From: Ewingella allii
GTDB taxonomy: Bacteria > Pseudomonadota > Gammaproteobacteria > Enterobacterales > Enterobacteriaceae
Direction: 5' to 3'
DNA: 64,000 nt
Assembly: GCF_044430645.1 (NCBI RefSeq)
Contig: NZ_JAWUDN010000004.1
Location: 62,001-126,000, forward strand
Part shown: piece after piece, positions 1 to 8,455 of the stretch
Numbering within the stretch: the first letter of the stretch is position 1
Layout of the letters: each line of letters begins with the position of its first letter
The notes under the pieces: model-generated
The model's database searches: none
What the model saw: the letters and a program-made list of their open reading frames with translations, nothing else
Told to the model about the DNA's origin: nothing
Translations under genes and position numbers: made by a program

Positions 1-103
1 GGTAAATATAATGCGGCTGATGTTATTTCACGAATAATTATATTAAACAGGCAGAGTGTGAAGTCTGTTCGAAAAGAAAGGTTCTGAAGTTTTTATATAT
101 AAC

Positions 104-121
104 TTATTCAAATTTGAATAA
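104..121. repeat. 18-bp perfect palindrome
   Basis: TTATTCAAATTTGAATAA reads the same on both strands with no spacer. It sits in A+T-rich non-coding DNA, so chance is more likely than in balanced sequence. It could be an operator for a gene to the left of the window; nothing else supports that. Confidence 0.4.
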
Positions 122-332
122 TGGAGTGTGAAAGTATTTACATATAAGAATTCAATATTATATCTTTCATGTAAGTGATTAGATTGGTTGGGGTTCTTTT
201 TAATTGAATTTTACTCATATTTAATTTATAAATTCGAAGCTAGCGGTATGGATGGTTCAGGCACACTACATTGAAACCACAATTTAAGGTTTATTTTAGT
301 TAATGTTTTCATTTAAAAGGACTATTTACAAT

Positions 333-358
333 AGCACTCTATTTTAAATGAGAGTGCT
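333..358 (-). terminator. Hairpin after AriB-like gene
   Basis: AGCACTCT and AGAGTGCT form an 8-bp perfect stem around a 10-base A+T-rich loop, beginning 11 bases past the stop codon of the leftward DUF4435 gene. On the minus strand only a weak T-rich stretch follows. It is a plausible end of the defence-island transcript. Confidence 0.5.
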
Positions 359-369
359 TTGCCTGAAAT

Positions 370-1227
370 TCATGCCGCCACTGAGTTTAGTTTCTCAAGT
401 TGAGTCACATAATGTTCGCTGTGAGGATGCATTCCTGAGTAGATAGTATCTCGAAAAGTCATTGATAACATTACTGCTAACGAGTCATTAGATATATTAA
501 CTGACTCCTTGCCAAGAAGGCTAATCATCATTTCTTTTACAAATTTCATTGCCAAACTGAATAGGAAGTGTCCTTTTATAAAACAACAAATATCATTGAT
601 CTTCTCAAGAACAAGACTGGAAGCTGCTTCTATATCTTGAGCAGGAATGATGGCATCTATTTCAGCGATTTTAGTAGATATTCTCTCGGTTGGGAAATTT
701 TCACTATTCCATTTTTTTCCAAAAAGACTATCACCATGATCACCAAATATACTTATTCCAGCACTGGCTGCTTCATTTGCAAATTCGCGAATAACTAAAG
801 GTTGTAGTTGATTTGAAATATATTCATGCCAGTTTTCAACTGATGATGAGCAATCCTCCTCATCACCACCAATTGATTTTCCTATGTTCACAATGGCTTC
901 ATTATATATTAGAGTGTTTTCGATGCTATGACCAAAGGTAAATAGTATTCTCTCATGTTGGGGGATCTTATTTAAAATGTATTTGTAATCTTTATCTCGA
1001 GCTACAAATATTTCAAGATTTTCATTCAGGATTTTATCTATATAGTCATCGATAATTGAACAACTACCAGCAATTTCAATGGATATATCATCAACCCCTT
1101 TTAAATCTAAGAGAGTTTTCCAGAATATTCTATCAGTCGGTCCCTCAACATAGAGGACCGCACTCACTCTTTTAAAACGATTTATAACTGACAGTGCTTT
1201 CAGACTACGAGGGATTCCTTTACTCAT
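370..1227 (-). CDS. DUF4435 TOPRIM-like nuclease, AriB-like PARIS effector
   Basis: This 285-residue protein has a TOPRIM-like DUF4435 domain: LYVEGPTD at residues 25-32 supplies the candidate catalytic glutamate (E28), and RDKD at 76-79 the acidic metal ligands. In the PARIS defence system the AriB effector is a DUF4435 protein of this size, held inactive by the AriA ATPase and released when phage anti-restriction proteins such as Ocr are sensed; AriB then cleaves host tRNA. The start at 1227 is chosen over an upstream in-frame codon because GGAGG lies just before it and because it overlaps the ATPase stop as ATGAGTAA, a coupling arrangement. The gene is clearly A+T-rich. Assignment to PARIS is inferred from domain pair, order and the neighbouring type I restriction operon; other ATPase-DUF4435 pairs exist. 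Confidence 0.75.
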   Translation of the reverse strand: MSKGIPRSLKALSVINRFKRVSAVLYVEGPTDRIFWKTLLDLKGVDDISIEIAGSCSIIDDYIDKILNENLEIFVARDKDYKYILNKIPQHERILFTFGHSIENTLIYNEAIVNIGKSIGGDEEDCSSSVENWHEYISNQLQPLVIREFANEAASAGISIFGDHGDSLFGKKWNSENFPTERISTKIAEIDAIIPAQDIEAASSLVLEKINDICCFIKGHFLFSLAMKFVKEMMISLLGKESVNISNDSLAVMLSMTFRDTIYSGMHPHSEHYVTQLEKLNSVAA

Positions 1228-2536
1228 AGCAAATATCCTCCATGTCGAGAATGTTATCAGGGTATTCACCTGCAACTTCTGGAGAGTGAGTAGCAACGAT
1301 AATTTGAGCACTTCCATTTAGTTTTCTAATCGAAGGTAAGATTTTACCTTGCCAGTCAATATGTAAAGACAGTTCTGGTTCATCAGCAATAAATAGCTTT
1401 GACTCTCCATCCTGAAGCAATGACTCAGTTAATAAAATAAGGATTTGTTTTTCACCTGATGAGAGTTTTTTAAAATCATATTCATTACCATTTTTATTTG
1501 TGTCTTTGAAGTAAAGCCCTCCATCTGGTAATAAAGTTATTATTTTCCCCTTAAAGTATTGTTGCAACTCACTTTTATAGATTTCAAGAGGTTTAAATAA
1601 CCTCTTTCTTCTTCTCTCTGCAGTCTTGCCTGCATGTAGGATTTTTTTAGTTCTTTTTAGTAATGGGAAAGCAAATATTTTATCGACTTCAAAAACACCT
1701 TTTTTTTCAGCTATCGCTTCTTGTAAATATATAACGCTTTCTTTAATTGCGCTAAAATGCTTACTGATTAATTCTTTTGCTTTTCCTTTTCTAAGAGTGC
1801 TTTGGATACCTAATTGATTATAAGAGTTTGTGAAATTTTTCATCTCTTCTTGAAAATCAGTCTGAGCTAATTCATTTAAACCGATTGAGGAATCTATTTC
1901 CTGGTCATAGAGAACAGAAATCAAAACTTCCTCTTGAAAATCTCTAGCAATTTCTTTTGATTCTTGAGCTTTTTTAAGTTGATAAACCTTAAGCTTGTTC
2001 AAAAGTTCTGTGAGAATAGTATCAATCGAATGTGTTTGATTAATATCCTTTCTAACATCTAAATATTCAAGATCATCAATATCACTGATGCCAGAGCGGC
2101 TTACGGATAAACTGGAGAAAGATATTATTTCCAGAAGTTTTATTTTAATAGCTTCGATTGCAGGAAGTACTTTTCTTTGAACGTGCATAGAACGTATGTT
2201 TCTACCACTAAGAAGAGGAAGATCATATACTACTCTACTAATTTTATAACTAATATATTCGTCACTGTATTTATCGCCTGATTTTCTTAAGATAGTTAAC
2301 GTTCGCCTTTTCTTTTTGCCATCGAAGTAACCCTCGAATACTAATGTTGCGCTGTCAAACCATAATTCTTCCAATGCCGCCACATCAACTCTCAAAATGG
2401 ATATTAGAATATTTATAAATGTTGTTTTCCCTGAGCCGTTCGCACCAATAAAAATACTTACATCATCATGGAATTTCGTTTCAATGTTATTCCAACCCCA
2501 AATTCCCGTTATTTTCGCTTGTGTTATTGTATACAT
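1220..2536 (-). CDS. AAA/ABC-type ATPase, AriA-like PARIS sensor
   Basis: This 438-residue protein is an SMC/ABC-like AAA ATPase. It shows a Walker A motif GANGSGKTT at residues 31-39, a signature LSSGEKQ at 358-364, a Walker B LFIADEPE at 381-388 and a switch histidine in VATHSPE (H417). The central part is helical and charged, as expected for a short coiled-coil insertion. In PARIS, AriA assembles a multimeric ATPase scaffold that sequesters AriB and acts as the sensor of anti-restriction proteins. GGAG lies about eight bases before the ATG. It overlaps the DUF4435 gene by 8 bases and lies 89 bases after the metallopeptidase gene, so it could be read with the hsd operon or from its own promoter. 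A+T content is much higher than in hsd genes, pointing to separate acquisition. Confidence 0.75.
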   Translation of the reverse strand: MYTITQAKITGIWGWNNIETKFHDDVSIFIGANGSGKTTFINILISILRVDVAALEELWFDSATLVFEGYFDGKKKRRTLTILRKSGDKYSDEYISYKISRVVYDLPLLSGRNIRSMHVQRKVLPAIEAIKIKLLEIISFSSLSVSRSGISDIDDLEYLDVRKDINQTHSIDTILTELLNKLKVYQLKKAQESKEIARDFQEEVLISVLYDQEIDSSIGLNELAQTDFQEEMKNFTNSYNQLGIQSTLRKGKAKELISKHFSAIKESVIYLQEAIAEKKGVFEVDKIFAFPLLKRTKKILHAGKTAERRRKRLFKPLEIYKSELQQYFKGKIITLLPDGGLYFKDTNKNGNEYDFKKLSSGEKQILILLTESLLQDGESKLFIADEPELSLHIDWQGKILPSIRKLNGSAQIIVATHSPEVAGEYPDNILDMEDICYE

Positions 2537-2625
2537 TTTTAATTCTCCATCCTTAAGTTATATTTTTTAAAACGGACTCTACCTTTATTAAGAAATTTAA
2601 ATCAGTCATTAAATTGGAGTAAACG

Positions 2626-3339
2626 TCAATATCCCCAATGGTTATAAGCCAAGGGCATCTTATTCAACTTAGCTCTGTGTTCGCGCCAATTTGGTAAGTG
2701 CATGTTCATCAGAGCGGTAAAACGCTCGTTGTGCTTGCGTTCGTGTAGATGGACGAGTTCGTGAACCACAATAAATTCAAGGCATTCAGGTGGTTTTTTT
2801 ACCAGTTCGAGATTGATCCAGATACGTGCGGTCTGTGGATTACAGCTACCCCATTTGGTCTTCATTCGCTTGATGCCAACAAAACTGGCTTCAGCCTTTA
2901 CCTCCTGCTGCCATTTTGCCATTAACTTAGGCAGTCTTTGTTTTAATATGCCGCGATACCACTGGTTGAGAACTGTTTCCCGCTGAGCCGTGTCGTAATG
3001 TGGGGGAACTTTCATGCATATCCAGCCCCCCTGAAGTTTCACTTCAGCGGCCTCATCCACTATAACCACATCCAGCCGATAGCCTCTTCCCCAGAGATAA
3101 TGCGTTTCACCGCTGCACATCTCTCGCTCACTCTGGCGCGGCTGAGCCTGAAATTGTGCCTGCTGCTGGCGTATCCACACTAACCGTCTGACTACAGCCA
3201 TTCGGATTGCAGTATCTGATAGTGAGGTGGGTGCCGATACCCTTACTCGGCCATCAGGGGGCAACACACTGATGTGTAGATTTTTTATCCCTTTACGTTG
3301 TAAATCCAAAGTCAATTCACCGATCGTAACTATAGGCAT
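2626..3339 (-). CDS. YgjP/M48-like zinc metallopeptidase coupled to hsdR
   Basis: This 237-residue protein belongs to the YgjP-like (DUF45) metal-dependent hydrolase family often annotated M48. The zinc motif HELVHLHERKH lies near residues 193-203, preceded by a conserved WGSC segment at about 165-168. There is no signal peptide or membrane segment, so it should act in the cytoplasm. Its ATG overlaps the hsdR stop by one base (TGATG), so it is translated with the restriction subunit. Genes of this family commonly sit next to type I hsd loci, yet their job there is not established. Regulated turnover of HsdR, which in E. coli is done by ClpXP, is one hypothesis. The family call is firm and the role unknown. 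Confidence 0.8.
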   Translation of the reverse strand: MPIVTIGELTLDLQRKGIKNLHISVLPPDGRVRVSAPTSLSDTAIRMAVVRRLVWIRQQQAQFQAQPRQSEREMCSGETHYLWGRGYRLDVVIVDEAAEVKLQGGWICMKVPPHYDTAQRETVLNQWYRGILKQRLPKLMAKWQQEVKAEASFVGIKRMKTKWGSCNPQTARIWINLELVKKPPECLEFIVVHELVHLHERKHNERFTALMNMHLPNWREHRAKLNKMPLAYNHWGY

Positions 3340-6300
3340 CAGTGGTATTCCTTCTGTGCTTTCACCAATGCCATGACTTCCGCTACAGTTAGCGCATAAC
3401 CTTTAATTTCTTCAGCAATAGCAAAGGCTATCTCACGCTCTTTAAAACGATCCCCATACCAGTCAGCTTTTTTGGTATTACGGACGGCGGAGTCGATCTT
3501 TGCAATAAGAACTTCATCTTGCCCTAGGTTGTCATACAACGCTCGTTTAGCAAGGGTATCAACGCTGGCAGGATAGGTATTCTGGCTGCCAGATTGTGGG
3601 TATTTCACCTGCTTGGCTAACTCGCGTACATGCTCCAGATACTCTTGGTAAGAGAGCGCTTGCTGACGACGTAATGCGATTAACTCATCGAGCAACACTG
3701 ACATTTTCTCGTAATACTTCGGATTGACGGGATTTTCATCGACGATGGTTCTACGTACGTTATTCTCAATCGCTTCCGCCATCGCCTCTTGATTGCCGCG
3801 CATATCAGCTGGAAGACCATCAAGTGCATCTTCTCCGCGTTCGATAATCAGTTCAAGCAGTCCTAACTCTTCAAAATCCATCAGGGTTTCACTTGGATCT
3901 GCATCTACCCAAAGATCTAACATCTGCCTCATTCCAGGCTCGAACTGCTTCATATCGACCAGGTCACCGCTGGCTATTTTGACCTCATCCCGGACCTTTG
4001 AGTAAAACTCGACATCGACACTAATTTTCTCTGCTTGTTGCTCGTTATAACCAGCCTCGATAAGTTCACCGGCAAGACTGGTAAAAGCACGAATCAGCCT
4101 CGCCACTGATTGGTACAGTGTCAGTCTTAGAGCTTCTTTTTCTGATAATTGATCGATATCTGTCCCTGGCTCACCACAGAAGTAGTGTTGGAAATCCAGC
4201 TGATTTCTAGGCATTCTGACAGGTTCGCAAAGTGTGCGTACTGCATCTAACGCGCCATCTAAATCTATTTTTGCCTGTTGCAAACGATCTTTCAGTAACC
4301 CGGCTACATCTTCTTTATCATAGCCATCGAAAGCCTCGGCGGTATAGTCATTTACCGTTTTTTCCAGCGAGCGGAATAGGTCTTTATAATCGACAATATA
4401 GCCGTACTCTTTGTCCTCGCCATCCAGTCGGTTAACTCTGCAGATTGCTTGGAAAAGGTTATGGTCAGCCATTTTTTTGTCGATATAGAGGTAAGTGGCG
4501 GAGGGGGCATCAAAACCAGTCAATAGCTTATCAACGACTATCAATAGGCGCATTTGACCAGGCTCTTTTATAAAACGTTGTTTGACCTCTCTTTCAAATT
4601 CACTCACGCGCTTGGCGGCTTCGACTTCAGTCTGTTCAAAATACTCAGCGAGCATTTTGCGATAGATATTGTACTTAGCCAGCTTCTCGGTCAGCCCTTC
4701 GCCACTTTCCTCACCTTTAATCTCACTAGCGTTCGGCTGATAGCTTGTGACGATGGCACATTTACCAGCAAAGCCAGAGTCACTGAACATCTGATAGCAT
4801 TTGCAGGCCTGATAAACACTGGAACAGACCAACATGGCATTACCGCGTCCATTCGCGAGCCGTGGTTTTTGATCGAAATCGAGCAGGATATCGGCAACAA
4901 TTTGCTCAAGCCGCGAACGACTCGACAAGAGCTTTTGCATCGAAGCCCATTTTTGCTTGAGTTGTTGCTGACCAAGGCGAGAGAGTTTAGATGTTTTGGC
5001 ATCAAACCACTGGTCAACTTTCTTCTGCGACTTCACCCGCTGGTCGATATCACGAGCTTCATAGCGGAGATCTAAGATTACACCATCATTTACCGCTTCA
5101 TCGAATTTATAGGTGTGAATATAAGGTCCGAAAATTTCTACCGATTTCTTTTTATCCTGTTTCATCAGCGGAGTGCCGGTAAATCCGATAAACATTGCTT
5201 CGGGTAAAATACTTTTCATTGCTGCATGCAATTTGCCTGACTGAGTACGATGACACTCATCGACAAATACGAATAATTTGCCCTTGGCGCGAAAGTTGGC
5301 AGGAATATTTCTCTTCATCTGCTCAATGAAATCATCAGAGCCAGTATTTTTGTCATCTTCGTCTTGATGACCAAATTTGTGAACTAACGAGCAGATAAGC
5401 CAGGGGCTGGTTTGATCCAAACGCGAGATCAGATCTGCTCCGCTCCGGGTACGAAGTATCTCTTCATCAACACCGTTAAATACCTTTTCGATCTGTTCAT
5501 CGAGCTCGGTGCGGTCGGTTATGATCAAGACCCGGCCATCGGTGACATTTTCTCTGATCCACTTCGCCAACCACACCATCGTCAGGCTCTTACCGCTCCC
5601 CTGTGTATGCCAGATAATTCCGCCTTCACTGCGTTGAATAAATGGCTTCGTTGCAGAGACGCCAAAATATTGGTTGTGACGGCAGGTTTTTTTCACTCCA
5701 GCATCAAAAACGATAAAATCGTGGATCAATTCCAGATAACGCTGTTTATTACATGTCTGAGCAAGATGACGGTCAAGTAAGTTTGCATGAGGTGATTCAG
5801 TGGTTTCTTTCCATTGGAGATAATATTTCTCCGGCGTTTCAATTACGCCATAGCGAAGCCCCTCTAAATCGTTACCTGCCATCACCAATTGGATGGTGGT
5901 GAAGAAATTGCGAATAAACGCTTTTTGTTGGTTATCGAGGTTTTGACGTATGCCTTCTGAAACTGACACTGTAGAACGTTTCAACTCAATCACACCAAGC
6001 GCAATGCCGTTAACATACAGCACCAGGTCTGGACGTTTCTTATTTTCACCTTTGTGGGTCACTTCTTCGGCAATAGCGAAATCATTGGCCTCGGGATTTT
6101 TCCAGTCTACCAGCCAGATGGTCTGATTTTGCTCACCTGCGCCTTCTTTGTCTTTCACTCCATAACGCAGCAGACGATAGACTTCTTTATTCGCATCATA
6201 AAGGATACGTCCTTCACCTAGGCTTGCTGCCCTGTCCAGCTGCCGTAATGCCTTGGTGATCAACACTTCTGGAACGCCGCGTTTTTGAAGCCAGGCAGTC

Positions 6301-6434
6301 AATAGGCCAGGTTCGATATTGTTATTGTCTTCGCGCTTATGCCAGTTACCAAGATAGTGGTAGCCCAAATGTTCGGTGAATAAGCTAATAACGCGTTTTT
6401 GCGTTATACGTTCACGCTGGCCGACATTGTTCAT
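3339..6434 (-). CDS. hsdR: Type I restriction enzyme subunit R (HsdR)
   Basis: This 1031-residue protein is the motor and nuclease subunit of a type I restriction enzyme. The N-terminal PD-(D/E)xK nuclease is seen as PD at residues 135-136 and E150-x-K152. The SF2 helicase part carries Walker A QGSGKS at 278-283 and the DEAD-like box DECH at 392-395, followed by the second RecA fold and a helical C-terminus that docks on HsdM. It needs HsdM and HsdS to cut unmodified DNA after translocation. Its ATG overlaps the upstream DUF262-DUF1524 stop by 4 bases (ATGA) and is preceded by a strong GGAGG. Being fifth in the operon rather than directly next to hsdS is unusual. Confidence 0.95.
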   Translation of the reverse strand: MNNVGQRERITQKRVISLFTEHLGYHYLGNWHKREDNNNIEPGLLTAWLQKRGVPEVLITKALRQLDRAASLGEGRILYDANKEVYRLLRYGVKDKEGAGEQNQTIWLVDWKNPEANDFAIAEEVTHKGENKKRPDLVLYVNGIALGVIELKRSTVSVSEGIRQNLDNQQKAFIRNFFTTIQLVMAGNDLEGLRYGVIETPEKYYLQWKETTESPHANLLDRHLAQTCNKQRYLELIHDFIVFDAGVKKTCRHNQYFGVSATKPFIQRSEGGIIWHTQGSGKSLTMVWLAKWIRENVTDGRVLIITDRTELDEQIEKVFNGVDEEILRTRSGADLISRLDQTSPWLICSLVHKFGHQDEDDKNTGSDDFIEQMKRNIPANFRAKGKLFVFVDECHRTQSGKLHAAMKSILPEAMFIGFTGTPLMKQDKKKSVEIFGPYIHTYKFDEAVNDGVILDLRYEARDIDQRVKSQKKVDQWFDAKTSKLSRLGQQQLKQKWASMQKLLSSRSRLEQIVADILLDFDQKPRLANGRGNAMLVCSSVYQACKCYQMFSDSGFAGKCAIVTSYQPNASEIKGEESGEGLTEKLAKYNIYRKMLAEYFEQTEVEAAKRVSEFEREVKQRFIKEPGQMRLLIVVDKLLTGFDAPSATYLYIDKKMADHNLFQAICRVNRLDGEDKEYGYIVDYKDLFRSLEKTVNDYTAEAFDGYDKEDVAGLLKDRLQQAKIDLDGALDAVRTLCEPVRMPRNQLDFQHYFCGEPGTDIDQLSEKEALRLTLYQSVARLIRAFTSLAGELIEAGYNEQQAEKISVDVEFYSKVRDEVKIASGDLVDMKQFEPGMRQMLDLWVDADPSETLMDFEELGLLELIIERGEDALDGLPADMRGNQEAMAEAIENNVRRTIVDENPVNPKYYEKMSVLLDELIALRRQQALSYQEYLEHVRELAKQVKYPQSGSQNTYPASVDTLAKRALYDNLGQDEVLIAKIDSAVRNTKKADWYGDRFKEREIAFAIAEEIKGYALTVAEVMALVKAQKEYH

Positions 6435-8455
6435 AATTCCTCCTTAAATACGCTACCACTAGCGTCGATTAACAGTTCCAGCATTTCCGCCTCGTGAACG
6501 GCGATCTCTTTCTCGCCCCATTGGTCGTTTTTCTTCATCAGCGTGATCATTGCCAGCAGCTTCAGGCTGTCAATTTCATTACGGGCAAGACTCGCTTCGA
6601 AATGTTCTTGCTTTTGTTTTGGCTGAAAGTTACTAAGCCGCGAATTTTTGCTATGACTAATCAGGCTGAGGTTGCCGAAGGTATGCAACGATGTATCTGA
6701 TATTTTTCTATAACCATCCATTGGGTGCTGAGGATAGAAATGCTCAACCGAACTGCGGAAAGTAAATTCAAAACGCTTGACTACCTCAATTTTATTTCTG
6801 TCACGACACCAGAGTAAGTAGTCCAGGTAATTGAATACCAAGTTGTTTGCTATGGTACCAAAGCGCATCTTCTTCTGAATCTGATCTGACAGTACAACAA
6901 GTTGGATATGTGACTCATTGCCGTAGATAATCTCAAAATATGATTTTGGCGTTTCTTCTGCCAGGAAGTTCTGAAAGACAAATGCGGAGGCAAGGTGCTC
7001 CAGATATTCGAGATATTCCCTTGCTTCGATCTGGCTTACAGCGGAATGGGCATTAAACAGATAGAACAAAGCCCCATTCAACCAGTGTTTGTAAACCAGA
7101 GTAGGGGTTGAAACGTGGAAGGCGGAAAGCAACATCAAAATCTGCCGGTTGATGCCGGTATTGTTAATCTCATCTTCATTAAACGTATTGGTATAACTGG
7201 TACTCTTCTCTGAATACCAACGCAGGCGCTTCAAACTCCAGCCATCGCTTCCTTTGGCGAACTCTCGTTTGATCACGAACTGATCAAAAAGGTATTTACA
7301 TTTGAGAAGTGCAAAGACGAAATCCTGTACCGCTTTAACCGGGTCATTCTGCTTTAATAATCGAAGTTCGAACTGTTCGATTAATTGTTTGTCATCAAGT
7401 GGTACATCAACTCTTTCCTTACCAGTTTGGCTACAGACACGCAAAACATGCAGCAGGAAGTTGGAGAAGTTGATAACACTATTAAAACGCTCTGAGCTAC
7501 CTTCATCTTCTTCACCCCTATCACCACTTATGGTTGAAGATGACTTGATAATGTCAGCCAGTGTGCGGTTTGTTTGGTTCTCTCCTGTGCCAAGCTCCGA
7601 AGCAGATGGGATAAACATGTCAGTTAGAGAATTAAAATCAGCAGGCACAAATTGCCCCCAATTTTCCTGCCCAAATAATTGATGACGTTCGGCTGGTGTA
7701 AAACCGTACTGGACATAACGTTCCATGTTGGAGCAAGCATCCCAAACTCGTGAGAGGGTGTTCAGGCTGCTCTGCCGAGCTTGCTGATCCGTTATCTCGT
7801 TGAGCACAGCCATCAGTTGCGCTTTCACCACTTCATGTTTTTCAAGTTGCTCGCCACGGTTATTCATCACCTCAAAAAAATGGTTGAGGTCGGTATCGAC
7901 AGGCACTTCTATTCGGGCAATTTGTACATGGTCGAAAAGGTAAGTACAAAAATGGTTTAATGACTCACCAACTAGCTTCAAGTCGTGCAACACCTTACCT
8001 ATCAGCTCATAGCCATTGATCAACCCTTCGTTAAATTCCTTGCTTCGAAGCTTATGTGGTTCCACGCCTTGCCAGAGGCGGGCAAAGGTCTCACTGGATT
8101 TTGGTCTACTCTCGAAACCTAGGTTAATGCCTTGGTACCAGTTCATATCGAGCGAGGATTTAGTGTGTTTTTTTAACCAGTTAGCAAGAAGTGATAGGGT
8201 CGTAAAACGTTGCTGTCCGTCGATTATCTCTGACTGCCCATCAGGGCGAGTGAACACGACCAAAGTACCGATGTAGTAAGTTTGAGGGAGAGGGCTATGC
8301 AGGCTTTTTTGCTGGTAGTCGAGTATGTCCTGCACAAGTTGAGTGATCTCACCTTCTCCCCAGGCATAGTTACGCTGGTACATGGGGATAAGATAACGAG
8401 ATACATCACCCAGCAATGATCTGACAGTAAAGGATGTTACCTTTGCATCACTCAT
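6431..8455 (-). CDS. DUF262-DUF1524 (GmrSD/SspE-like) protein inside hsd operon
   Basis: This 674-residue protein has an N-terminal DUF262 domain with IPMYQRNYAW at residues 23-32 and the NTPase-like motif EIIDGQQRFTT at 76-86. Its C-terminus resembles a DUF1524 His-Me-finger/HNH nuclease: HFYPQHP at 572-578, GNLSLIS at 594-600 and an asparagine at 605. The same domain pair makes GmrSD-type enzymes, which cut glucosylated hydroxymethylcytosine DNA, and SspE, which nicks DNA when stimulated by phosphorothioates. The gene lies between hsdS and hsdR: it overlaps the preceding DUF262 gene by 8 bases (ATGAGTGA) and hsdR by 4. AAGGAG lies upstream of the chosen start. A nuclease that works with, or is checked by, the type I complex is inferred; substrate is unknown. 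Confidence 0.85.
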   Translation of the reverse strand: MSDAKVTSFTVRSLLGDVSRYLIPMYQRNYAWGEGEITQLVQDILDYQQKSLHSPLPQTYYIGTLVVFTRPDGQSEIIDGQQRFTTLSLLANWLKKHTKSSLDMNWYQGINLGFESRPKSSETFARLWQGVEPHKLRSKEFNEGLINGYELIGKVLHDLKLVGESLNHFCTYLFDHVQIARIEVPVDTDLNHFFEVMNNRGEQLEKHEVVKAQLMAVLNEITDQQARQSSLNTLSRVWDACSNMERYVQYGFTPAERHQLFGQENWGQFVPADFNSLTDMFIPSASELGTGENQTNRTLADIIKSSSTISGDRGEEDEGSSERFNSVINFSNFLLHVLRVCSQTGKERVDVPLDDKQLIEQFELRLLKQNDPVKAVQDFVFALLKCKYLFDQFVIKREFAKGSDGWSLKRLRWYSEKSTSYTNTFNEDEINNTGINRQILMLLSAFHVSTPTLVYKHWLNGALFYLFNAHSAVSQIEAREYLEYLEHLASAFVFQNFLAEETPKSYFEIIYGNESHIQLVVLSDQIQKKMRFGTIANNLVFNYLDYLLWCRDRNKIEVVKRFEFTFRSSVEHFYPQHPMDGYRKISDTSLHTFGNLSLISHSKNSRLSNFQPKQKQEHFEASLARNEIDSLKLLAMITLMKKNDQWGEKEIAVHEAEMLELLIDASGSVFKEEL

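Larger units (their letters stand above)
1..369. other. A+T-rich non-coding left edge
   Basis: I see no convincing gene in this stretch, which lies downstream of the last defence gene. It is strongly A+T-rich like the adjacent AriAB-like pair. It holds an 18-bp perfect palindrome at 104-121 and a hairpin at 333-358, listed separately. No integrase, tRNA edge or attachment-site repeat is visible, so the left border of the island is probably outside the window. Confidence 0.6.
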
